This document shows positions 18,574 to 26,787 of a stretch of DNA of 34,672 bases, one piece after another. The translations under genes were made by a program, and so were the position numbers. How positions within the stretch are numbered: position 1 is the first letter of the stretch; each line of letters opens with the position of its first letter. The stretch covers positions 1 through 34,672 of the forward strand of contig CAZDZL010000041.1 in the NCBI GenBank assembly GCA_964509885.1, in the 5' to 3' direction. A model generated the notes under the pieces. The model saw only the letters and a program-made list of their open reading frames with translations, did not search any database and was not told the DNA's origin. The DNA is from Palsa-1447 sp964509885. GTDB lineage: Bacteria > Verrucomicrobiota > Verrucomicrobiia > Opitutales > Opitutaceae.

Positions 18574-20341
18574 GCGGGGGTACGGGCGGATACGCCGCCG
18601 GGGCGGCCTTGGCGTTGCCATCGGGGCGAAACGGGCCTCAGATCAACGGATCAACGCTTTCGGACACACGGCATCGTCGCGCGCCGCCGGCCGTTCAAGG
18701 ACAGCCCTCGGGTCGCTGGCCGCAGCCGTCCTGCTTGCGTCCGCCGCCGTGGCCTTTGGGTCGGGCGCCGCCGACAACGTCGTCCTCGTCGCCAACAGCG
18801 ACGCCCCTGACTCGGTCGCGATCGCCCGGCATTACGCGGAGGTCCGCGGGGTCCCCGCCGCGAACATCATCGCCCTTAAGATGCCGCTCGAAGAGACGGT
18901 CTCCTGGAAGGAGTTCGTGGCGACAATCTGGCGGCCGCTCGAGGACGAGCTGGTCAAGAGGGGCTGGGTCGACGCCATCGCGATGGACCTGTTCGACGCG
19001 GTGGGCCGGCGCAAGTATGCGGTCTCGGGCCATAAGATATCGGCGCTCGTCCTCTGCAGGGGCGTGCCGCTTCGGATCGAGCATGATCCCGCCCTCTACG
19101 CGGAGGTCGCCCCCCTCACCGACCATGCGGAGATGCGCACGAACCAGGGGGCCGTGGACTCGGAGCTGAGCCTGCTCGCCCGGACGGACACCCCGATAAA
19201 CGCCTGCCTCCCGAATCCGCTCTTCAATAATACCCATCCCACGGACGACGCCCGGGCGCAGGTGGTCAAGGTGTCGAGGCTGGACGGGCCGACGGCCGCC
19301 GACGCGCTCCACCTGGTCGACCTTGCCGTCGAGGCGGAACGCACCGGACTCCTCGGGCGGGCCTACGTGGACATTGCGGGACCCAACGAGAAGGGGGACC
19401 GCTGGCTCGAGGAGGCCGCGGCCAGCGCGCACACCCTCGGGTTCGACGTCACGGTCGGCCACGGCCCCGGGACGTTTCCGGGTACGGCGCGGATCGACGC
19501 GCCGGCGCTCTACCTCGGCTGGTATGCGCCCGACCTGAACGGCCCGTTTGCGCTCCCCGGGTTCCGGTTTCCACCGGGAGCGTTGGCCGTTCACATGCAC
19601 AGCTTCTCGGCCCACACGCTGCGCTCGGCGACCGAGGGCTGGTGCGGCCCGCTGATCGCGAGGGGCGCCACGGCGACCGTGGGGAACGTCTTCGAGCCCT
19701 ACCTGGAATACCTCCACCGCCCGGACCTGCTCATGGAGGCGCTCGCCCGCGGCGACGACCTGGTCGACGCCGCCTACTACGCGCTGCCGGTGCTCAGCTG
19801 GCAGTCGATCGTGATCGGCGACCCGCTCTACCGCCCCTTCAGGGCGGCCCTCGGATCGAAAGAGCGGGACCTCTCCGCGCTTCCGCCGGCGCTAGCCGGC
19901 TACGCCGTGATCCGGCGGATGAACCTGCTCGACGCCGCGGGCCGCCAGGCCGAGGCGGTCGAGGCCGGCAAGGCGGGCATGAAGCAGGCCCCGAACCTCG
20001 CCCTGGCCCTCGCGCTGGCCAAGAGGCTCGAGGTCTCGGGCAACCCGGAGGAGGCGACTTGGTTCGTCATCGCCGCCGCCGACTCCGCGGACATGTCCGC
20101 CTCGAACTGGGAGCTCCTGTGCGAGGCCGCCACGCTGCTCTCGGGCGACAAGAAATGGGACGAGGCCGTCGACATCTACCGGAAGCTCTTCGAGGTGGAC
20201 GCGATCCCCGCCGCGGTCAGGGCGACCTGGCTCGCCGAGGCGCGCCGCGTCGCGCTCGAGGGCGGCGACGCCGGCCAGGCCGCGCAGTGGAAGGCGGAGA
20301 TGAGCCAGGCCGCCGAAAAATCAGCGGGCCCGGGCCGGTAG
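18497..20341 (+). CDS. TIGR03790-type exported protein with C-terminal helical repeats, start uncertain
   Basis: The conserved part begins near 18765 with DNVVLVANSDAPDSVAIARHYAEVRGVPAANII, the signature opening of TIGR03790 family proteins, whose function is unknown. The domain continues through VLCRGVPLRIEHD and ends near VIGDPLYRPF. Residues after that (roughly the last 150) are Ala/Leu/Glu-rich helices resembling tetratricopeptide repeats (WDEAVDIYRKLFE). A signal-peptide-like segment (LGSLAAAVLLASAAVAFGSGA) precedes the domain, but no ATG or GTG lies before it in frame. The given start is the first TTG, inside the cupin gene, and gives an odd N-terminal extension. A non-standard start or a sequencing frameshift near 18600-18700 may hide the real one. 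Confidence 0.75.
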   Translation: MRSRNGWTARPWTGWSTSATGNTGAERGYGRIRRRGGLGVAIGAKRASDQRINAFGHTASSRAAGRSRTALGSLAAAVLLASAAVAFGSGAADNVVLVANSDAPDSVAIARHYAEVRGVPAANIIALKMPLEETVSWKEFVATIWRPLEDELVKRGWVDAIAMDLFDAVGRRKYAVSGHKISALVLCRGVPLRIEHDPALYAEVAPLTDHAEMRTNQGAVDSELSLLARTDTPINACLPNPLFNNTHPTDDARAQVVKVSRLDGPTAADALHLVDLAVEAERTGLLGRAYVDIAGPNEKGDRWLEEAAASAHTLGFDVTVGHGPGTFPGTARIDAPALYLGWYAPDLNGPFALPGFRFPPGALAVHMHSFSAHTLRSATEGWCGPLIARGATATVGNVFEPYLEYLHRPDLLMEALARGDDLVDAAYYALPVLSWQSIVIGDPLYRPFRAALGSKERDLSALPPALAGYAVIRRMNLLDAAGRQAEAVEAGKAGMKQAPNLALALALAKRLEVSGNPEEATWFVIAAADSADMSASNWELLCEAATLLSGDKKWDEAVDIYRKLFEVDAIPAAVRATWLAEARRVALEGGDAGQAAQWKAEMSQAAEKSAGPGR

Positions 20342-20348
20342 CCGTGCC

Positions 20349-21005
20349 TCAGAGTTTCTCGACGATCTTGTCGGCCAGGCCGTACGCGACGGCCTCCTTG
20401 GCGTTCAGGTAGAAGTCGCGGTCGCTGTCCTTGGATATCTTCTCGATCGGCTGTCCGGAGGCGTCGGCGAGGATCTGGTTCAGCTCGGCGCGCAGCTTCT
20501 CCATCTCCTGGGCCTGGATGTTGATGTCCGTGGCCGGCCCGATGAAGCGGCCCGAGATCAGCGGCTGGTGGATGAGCACCCGGCCGTGGGGATAGATGAG
20601 CCGGCGGCCCTTGGCCGCGGCGCAGAGGAGGATCGAGCCCATGGAGGCGGCCATGCCCGTGACGACGATCGTGATCGGCGACGAGATGAGCCTCATCGTG
20701 TCGAACACCGCCATGCCTGCCGTGATCGAGCCGCCGGGCGTGTTCATGTAGAAGGTGATGTCCTTGCCCGGGGCCGTGGACTCCAGGTACAGGAGCTTCT
20801 CGCTCAGGTCCTTCGCCGACTCGTCGGTTACCGGGCCCCAGAGAAAGAGCTTCCGCTGGTTCAGGAACCTCTTCTGGATCAGCAGGGATACGGAGGGGTC
20901 CCTCTTCGCCGTGGCGATCTCCTCGGCCTCCTCATCCTCGTCCTCCTCGTCGTCGAGGCGGGGCAGGGGGGCGCTCAGTCCGGGCTGGAAGTTGTGGAAA
21001 TTCAT
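20349..21005 (-). CDS. clpP: ATP-dependent Clp protease proteolytic subunit with acidic N-terminal extension
   Basis: Serine protease subunit that forms the double-heptamer chamber working with ClpX or ClpA. With the start at 21005 (MNFHNFQPGL) it has 218 residues. The triad is visible: S121 in GMAASMGS, H146 in LIHQPL and D197 in SDRDFYLNA. FYMNTPGGSITAGMAVFD is the oxyanion-region signature. Residues 17-29 form an acidic stretch (LDDEEDEDEEAEE) placed before the mature fold, where other ClpPs have a short propeptide. It lies 48 bases downstream of guanine deaminase on the same strand and might be co-transcribed with it; clpX is not adjacent. It may be one of several ClpP paralogues. Confidence 0.94.
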   Translation of the reverse strand: MNFHNFQPGLSAPLPRLDDEEDEDEEAEEIATAKRDPSVSLLIQKRFLNQRKLFLWGPVTDESAKDLSEKLLYLESTAPGKDITFYMNTPGGSITAGMAVFDTMRLISSPITIVVTGMAASMGSILLCAAAKGRRLIYPHGRVLIHQPLISGRFIGPATDINIQAQEMEKLRAELNQILADASGQPIEKISKDSDRDFYLNAKEAVAYGLADKIVEKL

Positions 21006-21053
21006 GAGGCTAAAATCTGATGCAAACCCCGGATTTGGCAAGTGCGGTTGGGA

Positions 21054-21524
21054 TTAGTAGGCCACCTTGCCCGTGTTCGCCTTCCACTCGGCGAACGCGG
21101 CCTTCGCCTCGTCGGCGAGGAGGGGCTTCATCGACATCCGGCGCTCGGCCACGGGGAGAGGGATCTGCTGGTAGATGAAGTCGTCGTCGAAGCCGATGTC
21201 CGCCGCGTCCTGGCGACTGTTGGCATAGTAGGCCTCGGGTATCCGCGCCCAGTAGATGGCCGAAAGGCACATCGGGCATGGCTCGCAGCTCGCGTAGATC
21301 TCGCAGTCGGCCAGGCTGAAGGTCCCCAGCGCCTTGCAGGCCTCGCGGATCGCGACGATCTCGGCGTGGGCCGTCGGGTCGCAGGTGGACGTCACCTGGT
21401 TGCAGCCGCGTCCGACAACCTTGCCAGCGCGCACCACCACGCAGCCGAACGGCCCGCCCTTGCGCGCGCGGGGGCCCTCCAGGGACAGCCGGATGGCCTC
21501 CCGCATGAAGTTCTCGCTGCTCAT
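21054..21524 (-). CDS. guaD: Guanine deaminase (cytidine-deaminase fold)
   Basis: Converts guanine to xanthine and ammonia in the cytosol, feeding xanthine dehydrogenase encoded 7 kb away. The 156-residue protein equals the length of B. subtilis GuaD. The zinc site is clear: TAHAEIVAIREAC supplies His and the proton-shuttling Glu, and SCEPCPMCLSAIYWAR supplies two Cys. The GuaD-specific features DPTAHAE, GFDDDFIYQQI and a C-terminus ending in Tyr (GKVAY) separate it from tRNA adenosine deaminase TadA and from cytidine deaminase. It is divergent from the ureide operon with about 108 bases between the starts, which suggests joint control. clpP follows downstream. Confidence 0.93.
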   Translation of the reverse strand: MSSENFMREAIRLSLEGPRARKGGPFGCVVVRAGKVVGRGCNQVTSTCDPTAHAEIVAIREACKALGTFSLADCEIYASCEPCPMCLSAIYWARIPEAYYANSRQDAADIGFDDDFIYQQIPLPVAERRMSMKPLLADEAKAAFAEWKANTGKVAY

Positions 21525-21548
21525 GGCTGGACTCCCGGGATAGGTCGT

Positions 21549-21578
21549 TTGGAACGCACGGAGACGCGACGGTACAAT
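21549..21578 (+). promoter_or_regulatory. Candidate sigma-70 promoter of the purine catabolism operon
   Basis: TTGGAA (21549-21554) and TACAAT (21573-21578) are separated by 18 bases, and the predicted transcript start is about 45-50 bases before the malate synthase ATG. It lies in the 108-base divergent region shared with guaD. No regulator gene is seen nearby. Confidence 0.5.
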
Positions 21579-21632
21579 GGAGGTGACAGGACACAAGAGG
21601 AAGTTACCCTTCGGTCAGTACGACCACCCTTC

Positions 21633-23225
21633 ATGACCGCCACGACACTTTCCGGCCTCGAAATCAGCGGGCCCATCCCGCCCCCCTACGCCGAGATCCT
21701 GACCCCCGAGGCCTGCGCCTTCCTAGCCGGGATCTTCCGCAGGTTTGAGGCGCGCCGCCAGGAGCTCCTCGGGAGCCGCGTCGCGCGCCAGCTCGAGCTG
21801 GACTCGGGCGCGCTCCCCGACTTCCTGGCCTCGACCCTCCCGATCCGGCAGGGGACCTGGCGCGTGGCTGCGGCGCCGGCCGACCTCCTCGACCGCAGGA
21901 CCGAGATCACCGGCCCGGTCGACCGCAAGATGGTGATCAATGCCCTCAACTCGGGAGCGAAAGTGTTCATGGCCGACTTCGAGGACGCCACCTCGCCGAC
22001 CTGGGAGAACCTCCTCGACGGCCACATCAACCTGAGGGACGCGGTGCGGCGCACGATCGGCTTCACGAGCCCCGAGGGGAAGGCCTACAAGCTGAACGAC
22101 AAGACGGCCACGCTCCTCGTGCGCCCCCGCGGCTGGCACCTGCCCGAGAAGCACGTCTCCCTGGACGGCAAGCCCGTCTCCGGCAGCCTGTTCGACTTCG
22201 GGCTCTACTTCTTCCACAACGCCCGCGAGCTTCTCGCGCGCGGCTCCGGCCCCTATTTCTACCTGCCGAAGATGGAGAGCCACCTCGAGGCCCGCCTTTG
22301 GAACGACGTGTTCGTCCACGCGCAGGCGACCCTCGGCGTACCGCAGGGCTCCATCCGGGCGACCGCCCTCATCGAGACGATCCTCGGGGCCTTCGAGGCC
22401 GAGGAGATCCTCTACGAGCTTCGCGACCACGCCTCGGGCCTCAACTGTGGCCGCTGGGACTACATCTTCAGCTGCATCAAGAAGCTGCGCCGAAGGGATA
22501 ACTACATCTTCCCTGACAGGAGCCAGGTGACGATGACGGCGCCCTTCATGCGGGCCTACTGCCTCTACGTCATCAAGGTGTGCCACCGGCGCGGGGCGCA
22601 CGCCATGGGCGGGATGGCGGCGCAGATCCCGATAAAGAACAACCCGGCCGCGAACGACGAGGCGATGGCAAAGGTCCTCGCGGACAAGGAGCGCGAGGCG
22701 ACGGACGGCCACGACGGCACGTGGGTCGCCCACCCGGGGCTGGTCCCCATCGCCCTCAAGGCCTTCGACAAGCACATGCCCGGGCCCAACCAAATCTCGC
22801 GCCAGCGCGACGACGTCAACGTGACGGCGGCGGACCTCCTCGCGCCCCCCACGGGGACGATCACCGACGCCGGGATCCGCACGAACCTGAGCGTGGGGAT
22901 CCAGTACCTGGAGGCCTGGTTCGGGGGCTCCGGCTGCGTGCCCCTCTACAACCTCATGGAGGACGCGGCTACGGCGGAGATCTCCCGGGCCCAGCTCTGG
23001 CAGTGGCTCCACTGCGGCGGGAAGCTCGAGAACGGGAACCCCGTCACCCCGTCGCACTACGACATGCTGCTCACCGAGGTGATCGCAAAGATCGAGTCCG
23101 AGGTCGGCATGGAGCGCTATTCGAACGGGCACTTCCGGACGGCGTCGCACATGTTCATGGAGATGGTGAAGTCCCATGAGCTCGACGATTTCCTGACGCT
23201 GCCCGCGTACGAGCTCCTCAAGTGA
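21633..23225 (+). CDS. aceB: Malate synthase A, first gene of the purine catabolism operon
   Basis: Condenses glyoxylate and acetyl-CoA to malate and CoA. The 530-residue length is that of the A isoform. Recognised motifs: MVINALNSGAKVFMADFEDATSP (about 102-124), LLVRPRGWHLPEKH (about 161-174), ALIETILGAFEAEEI with E248, and NCGRWDYIFS with D276. E248 and D276 are the expected Mg-binding acidic residues. Later MGGMAAQIPIK and GTWVAHPGL are also family-typical. The start ATG at 21633 is chosen because homology begins there; the open frame extends far upstream but antisense to guaD. Isocitrate lyase is not in the window, so here the enzyme most likely consumes glyoxylate made by the ureide pathway downstream. 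Its stop overlaps the uraD start. Confidence 0.95.
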   Translation: MTATTLSGLEISGPIPPPYAEILTPEACAFLAGIFRRFEARRQELLGSRVARQLELDSGALPDFLASTLPIRQGTWRVAAAPADLLDRRTEITGPVDRKMVINALNSGAKVFMADFEDATSPTWENLLDGHINLRDAVRRTIGFTSPEGKAYKLNDKTATLLVRPRGWHLPEKHVSLDGKPVSGSLFDFGLYFFHNARELLARGSGPYFYLPKMESHLEARLWNDVFVHAQATLGVPQGSIRATALIETILGAFEAEEILYELRDHASGLNCGRWDYIFSCIKKLRRRDNYIFPDRSQVTMTAPFMRAYCLYVIKVCHRRGAHAMGGMAAQIPIKNNPAANDEAMAKVLADKEREATDGHDGTWVAHPGLVPIALKAFDKHMPGPNQISRQRDDVNVTAADLLAPPTGTITDAGIRTNLSVGIQYLEAWFGGSGCVPLYNLMEDAATAEISRAQLWQWLHCGGKLENGNPVTPSHYDMLLTEVIAKIESEVGMERYSNGHFRTASHMFMEMVKSHELDDFLTLPAYELLK

Positions 23226-23752
23226 TGGCGGCGACGAAGCCCACGCTTGACGCCCTCAATTCGGGCGGCCGGGACGCGTTTGTGGGCGTCCTTGGCCACC
23301 TGTTCGAGCACTCGCCTTGGGTCGCCGAGGAGACTTATGGCAGGAGGCCGTTTAAGGACGCCGACGCGCTCCACGCCGCCCTCTGCGCGACGATGCGGGG
23401 GGCGCCCCTGGAGCGGCGCCTCGCCCTCGTGCGGGCGCATCCCGACCTTGCGGGACGGCTCGCCCAGGCGGGCCAGCTGACGGCGGCGTCGACGGGGGAG
23501 CAGTCGGCCGCCGGCCTGGACCGCCTGAGCCCGGCCGAGGCCGCCGAGATCCAGTCGCTCAACGACGCCTACAGGGAGCGCTTTGGCTTTCCCTTCGTCA
23601 TCTGCGCGCGGCTGAACGCCAAGGGCGCCATCCTCGCCGCCATGCGGGCGCGCGTCGCCAACCAGCCCTTCGCGGAGCTCTCGACGGCGCTCGATGAAAT
23701 CGCCAAGATCGCCCGGCTTCGACTCAACGACACACTCATGAAGGAGACCTGA
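23225..23752 (+). CDS. uraD: 2-oxo-4-hydroxy-4-carboxy-5-ureidoimidazoline (OHCU) decarboxylase
   Basis: Third step of urate breakdown: OHCU is decarboxylated to S-allantoin. The 175-residue protein shows RAHPDLAGRLA with catalytic His72, TAASTGEQSAAGLDRLSP, and LNDAYRERFGFPFVICARLN, all hallmarks of the family. The ATG at 23225 shares one base with the malate synthase stop (TGATG); a GTG one codon earlier is an alternative. It stands alone, not fused to urate oxidase or to 5-hydroxyisourate hydrolase as in some organisms. An AAGGAG ribosome site near its end serves uraH. Confidence 0.95.
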   Translation: MAATKPTLDALNSGGRDAFVGVLGHLFEHSPWVAEETYGRRPFKDADALHAALCATMRGAPLERRLALVRAHPDLAGRLAQAGQLTAASTGEQSAAGLDRLSPAEAAEIQSLNDAYRERFGFPFVICARLNAKGAILAAMRARVANQPFAELSTALDEIAKIARLRLNDTLMKET

Positions 23753-23753
23753 A

Positions 23754-24107
23754 ATGGCCGGAAAACTGAGCACACACGTCCTGGACCTGGTGTCCGGCCG
23801 CCCCGCGTCCGGCATGAAGGTCGAACTGCGCCGGGTCCCACCCGGGCCCGCGTTCCACAAGACGGTCGTCACCAATGCCGACGGCCGCACGGATCCGCCG
23901 CTCCTGTCCGCCCCGGAGCTGCTCGCGGGCACCTACATGCTGGAGTTCCACGTCGGCGAGTATTTCGCCGCGAAGGGCTATCCGGCCGCCCGGGTGCCGT
24001 TCCTCGACGTCGTGCCGGTCCGATTCGGGGTCGCGGACGCCACGGCGTCCTACCACGTGCCGCTCCTCGTGACGCCCTGGTCCTACAACACCTACAGGGG
24101 GAGCTGA
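23754..24107 (+). CDS. uraH: 5-hydroxyisourate hydrolase (transthyretin-like)
   Basis: Hydrolyses 5-hydroxyisourate to OHCU, the step before UraD. The protein is 117 residues with no signal peptide, so it is cytosolic. Active-site residues are readable: H8 in LSTHVLD, R45 in ADGRTDPP, H101 in YHVPLLVTPW, and the diagnostic C-terminal tetrapeptide Tyr-Arg-Gly-Ser at 114-117, which distinguishes this enzyme from transthyretin. The start is 1 base after the uraD stop, preceded by a strong AAGGAG. Confidence 0.97.
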   Translation: MAGKLSTHVLDLVSGRPASGMKVELRRVPPGPAFHKTVVTNADGRTDPPLLSAPELLAGTYMLEFHVGEYFAAKGYPAARVPFLDVVPVRFGVADATASYHVPLLVTPWSYNTYRGS

Positions 24108-24115
24108 CGGAGCGA

Positions 24116-25366
24116 ATGCCCAGAAAAACTCTGGCCCAGGCCGCGGCGACGCTCGGGCGCCGCATCGACCGGCTGGCGAAAGTCTCGGACGAGCGGGGTG
24201 CAACGACGCGCACCTTCCTGTCGCCGGCGATGCGCCGGGCGAATGCGCTCGTGGCCGGCTGGATGAGGGGCGCGGGACTCTCTGTCCGCGAGGACCGCGT
24301 CGGCAACCTCATCGGGAGGCTCGAGGCGGAGGGAAGGGGGGCGAGGACGCTCCTCCTCGGCTCCCACCTCGACACCGTTCGCGACGCGGGCCGCTTCGAC
24401 GGCGTCCTCGGCGTCATGCTGCCGATCGCCGCGCTCGAGGTGCTCAGGGCCCGCGGGACCCGGCTCCCGTATTCCGTCGAGGTCCTGGGGTTTTCCGAGG
24501 AGGAGGGCGTCAGGTTCTCCTCCGCCTACCTCGGGAGCAAGGGCTACACCGGCCTCCTCAGGAGATCCGACCTCGCTCTCAGGGACCTTGACGGTGTCTC
24601 CGTGGGGGAGGCCCTGGCCACGCACAACGGCAGGCGCCTTTCTCCGCCCGCGCCGGCCCATGCGGCACGGGAACTCCTCGGCTACGTCGAGGCCCACATC
24701 GAGCAGGGGCCCGTCCTCGAGGCGCGGGGCCTCGCCGCCGGCGTCGTGCCCGCGATCGCGGGGCAGACCCGCGCAAGGGTGACCTTCAGGGGCCGGGCGG
24801 GGCATGCCGGGACGACGCCGATGGCGCTTCGAAGGGACGCTCTCGCGGGCGCGGCCGAGTTCATCCTCGCGGTCGAGGCCCTCGCGAGGGCGAGGCCGCC
24901 GCTCGTCGCGACCGTGGGCCGCGTCACGGCGCGCCCCGGGGCCGCCAACGTGATCGCCGGCGCCGCGGAGCTCTCGCTCGACGTGCGGCATCCGGTCGAC
25001 GCGAGGCGGCGGGCCGCGCTCGCCCGGCTGAGGGCCACCGCACGGGGGATCTCGAGGAGGCGGGGCCTCGCCCTCGCGATCGAGGTGATCCAGGACAACG
25101 GAGCCGTCGCGTGCTCCGGGAAGCTGACGGCGCTCCTCGCGCGCAGCGTGCGCTCCGTCCAGGGGAGGTGCCTCGCGCTCCCTAGCGGGGCCGGGCACGA
25201 CGCCGTCATCCTCTCCTCCCTCACGCCCGTCGCCATGCTCTTTGTCCGCTGCAGGGAGGGGCTCAGCCACCATCCCGACGAGTTCGTCCATCCCCGCGAC
25301 CTCGGGGTCGCGCTGGGGATCCTCGTCGACTTCCTGACCCGTCTCGCCTCCCGGACCCGAGCATGA
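24116..25366 (+). CDS. allC: Allantoate amidohydrolase (M20 family)
   Basis: Hydrolyses allantoate to ureidoglycine, CO2 and ammonia. The 416-residue M20-type metalloenzyme shows metal and active-site motifs LGSHLDTV (H84, D86), GFSEEEGVRF (E128-E130), HIEQGPVLE in the dimerisation-proximal region and GRAGHAGTTPM. The late metal His is in SGAGHDAVIL (H361), the form found in allantoate amidohydrolases. The paralogue at 27528 has AYHDSLFMA at this place, the form of ureidoglycolate amidohydrolases. N-carbamoyl amino acid hydrolases are related, but the operon settles the role. A GGAG lies just before the ATG, and the end overlaps the allantoinase start by 4 bases (ATGA). Confidence 0.88.
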   Translation: MPRKTLAQAAATLGRRIDRLAKVSDERGATTRTFLSPAMRRANALVAGWMRGAGLSVREDRVGNLIGRLEAEGRGARTLLLGSHLDTVRDAGRFDGVLGVMLPIAALEVLRARGTRLPYSVEVLGFSEEEGVRFSSAYLGSKGYTGLLRRSDLALRDLDGVSVGEALATHNGRRLSPPAPAHAARELLGYVEAHIEQGPVLEARGLAAGVVPAIAGQTRARVTFRGRAGHAGTTPMALRRDALAGAAEFILAVEALARARPPLVATVGRVTARPGAANVIAGAAELSLDVRHPVDARRRAALARLRATARGISRRRGLALAIEVIQDNGAVACSGKLTALLARSVRSVQGRCLALPSGAGHDAVILSSLTPVAMLFVRCREGLSHHPDEFVHPRDLGVALGILVDFLTRLASRTRA

Positions 25367-26733
25367 GCGACTCGTATGACCTCATCGTTCGCGGCGGCAC
25401 GCTCGTGCTTCCCGAGGGCGTCGTCCGCGCCGACATCGCGTCGTCGGGCGGCGTGATCGCGAGGATAGCCCCCGCCATCGACGGGACGGCCCGCGAGGTC
25501 GTCGATGCCGTCGGCCAGTACGTGATGGCCGGGATCATCGACTCGCACGTCCACTTCAACGAGCCCGGCCGGACGGACTGGGAGGGCATTGAGACGGGAT
25601 CCAACGCCCTGGCCGCCGGAGGGGGGACGGCGTTCTTCGACATGCCGCTCAACTCGCTTCCGCCCGTGACGAACGCCTCGAGCTTCGCGCTCAAGCGGGC
25701 GGCCGCGGAGCGCTCCTCGAGGACCGACTTCGGGATTTGGGGCGGGCTTGTCCCGGGCAACGCCGACGAGTTCGAGGCGATGCGCGACGCCGGAGCCGTC
25801 GGTTTCAAGGCCTTCATGTGCAACAGCGGGGTGGAGGAGTTCCCCCTCTCGAACCCGGCGGCGCTCCGCGCCGGCATGAAGCGCGCCGCGGCCCTTGGGA
25901 TGATGGTCGCCGTGCACGCGGAGGACGACTCCCTCGCGCGCCTGAGGACCTTCGAGCAGCATGCGCTCGGGACCGATGCGCAGACCTGGCTCAAGTCGCG
26001 GCCCGTCGAGCTTGAGCTCGAGGCGATCCGCACGGCCGCGGACATCGCCGGAGAGACCGAGTGCGCGCTCCACATCGTCCACGTCAGCAGCCCGGACGGG
26101 GTCGCGCTCGCCCACGAGGAGAGGAACCGCGGCGTCGACATCTCGATCGAGACGTGCCCCCACTACCTCCTCCTCTGCGACCAGGACGTCATCCGGCTCG
26201 GGGCGATCGCCAAGTGCTTTCCCGCGCTCCGGCCGGAGGCGCTGCGGCTGCGGCTCTGGGAGGCTCTCGAGGAGGACAGCATCGACACCATCGGCTCGGA
26301 CCACTCGCCGGCGCCCCCCGACATGAAGCGCTCTGCGGACTTCTTCGCCATCTGGGGTGGGATCTCCGGGTGCCAGCACGGCTTCGAGCTCCTGCTCTCG
26401 GAGGCGCTCTCCCGCAGGATTCCGGAGGTCGCGCTGCCGCATTTATCGAGGCTGCTCTCCGCAAACGTCGCGCGGCGCTTCCGCATCGACCGCCAAAAGG
26501 GCCGCCTGGCCGAGGGATTTGACGCCGACTTGACGCTGATCTCCGTCGCGGACCCGCACACGCTCTCAAATGCGGACCTGCTCTACAAGCACCGCCAGGG
26601 CCCCTATGACGGCAGGAAATCGACCGTCCGGATAGTCCGGACCGTCGTCCGCGGCCGCACCGTCTTTTCCAAGGGCCGGATTGCACCCGGGGCGCCCTCC
26701 GGTCATTTTATCAGGCCAAGCCCGCCCTCCTAG
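25363..26733 (+). CDS. allB: Allantoinase
   Basis: Cyclic amidohydrolase that opens allantoin to allantoate. The 456-residue protein has the dinuclear-metal signature DSHVHFNEPGRTDWEG (H62, H64), the carbamylated-lysine position K149 in VGFKAFMCNSG, then AVHAEDD, HIVHVSSPDG, and the late DTIGSDHSPAP with the metal Asp. FNEPGRTDWEG with Trp-Glu and the FMCNSG stretch are allantoinase-type rather than dihydropyrimidinase- or dihydroorotase-type. It is translationally coupled to the upstream amidohydrolase (ATGA) and followed by a 54-base gap before the next gene, the largest spacing inside the operon. Confidence 0.94.
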   Translation: MSDSYDLIVRGGTLVLPEGVVRADIASSGGVIARIAPAIDGTAREVVDAVGQYVMAGIIDSHVHFNEPGRTDWEGIETGSNALAAGGGTAFFDMPLNSLPPVTNASSFALKRAAAERSSRTDFGIWGGLVPGNADEFEAMRDAGAVGFKAFMCNSGVEEFPLSNPAALRAGMKRAAALGMMVAVHAEDDSLARLRTFEQHALGTDAQTWLKSRPVELELEAIRTAADIAGETECALHIVHVSSPDGVALAHEERNRGVDISIETCPHYLLLCDQDVIRLGAIAKCFPALRPEALRLRLWEALEEDSIDTIGSDHSPAPPDMKRSADFFAIWGGISGCQHGFELLLSEALSRRIPEVALPHLSRLLSANVARRFRIDRQKGRLAEGFDADLTLISVADPHTLSNADLLYKHRQGPYDGRKSTVRIVRTVVRGRTVFSKGRIAPGAPSGHFIRPSPPS

Positions 26734-26787
26734 GCGGCGCCGGGCCCGCGTCCTGCTCCGCCTCCACACCCGATTCCCTTAAATCCC

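Noticed and set aside
21042..21632. Upstream extension of the malate synthase frame by about 197 codons
   Set aside because: This part is antisense to guaD and has no similarity to malate synthases; the family N-terminus begins at the ATG at 21633.
21723..23177. Minus-strand open frame of 484 codons opposite malate synthase
   Set aside because: Shadow frame: low-complexity composition and no family, opposite a certain gene.
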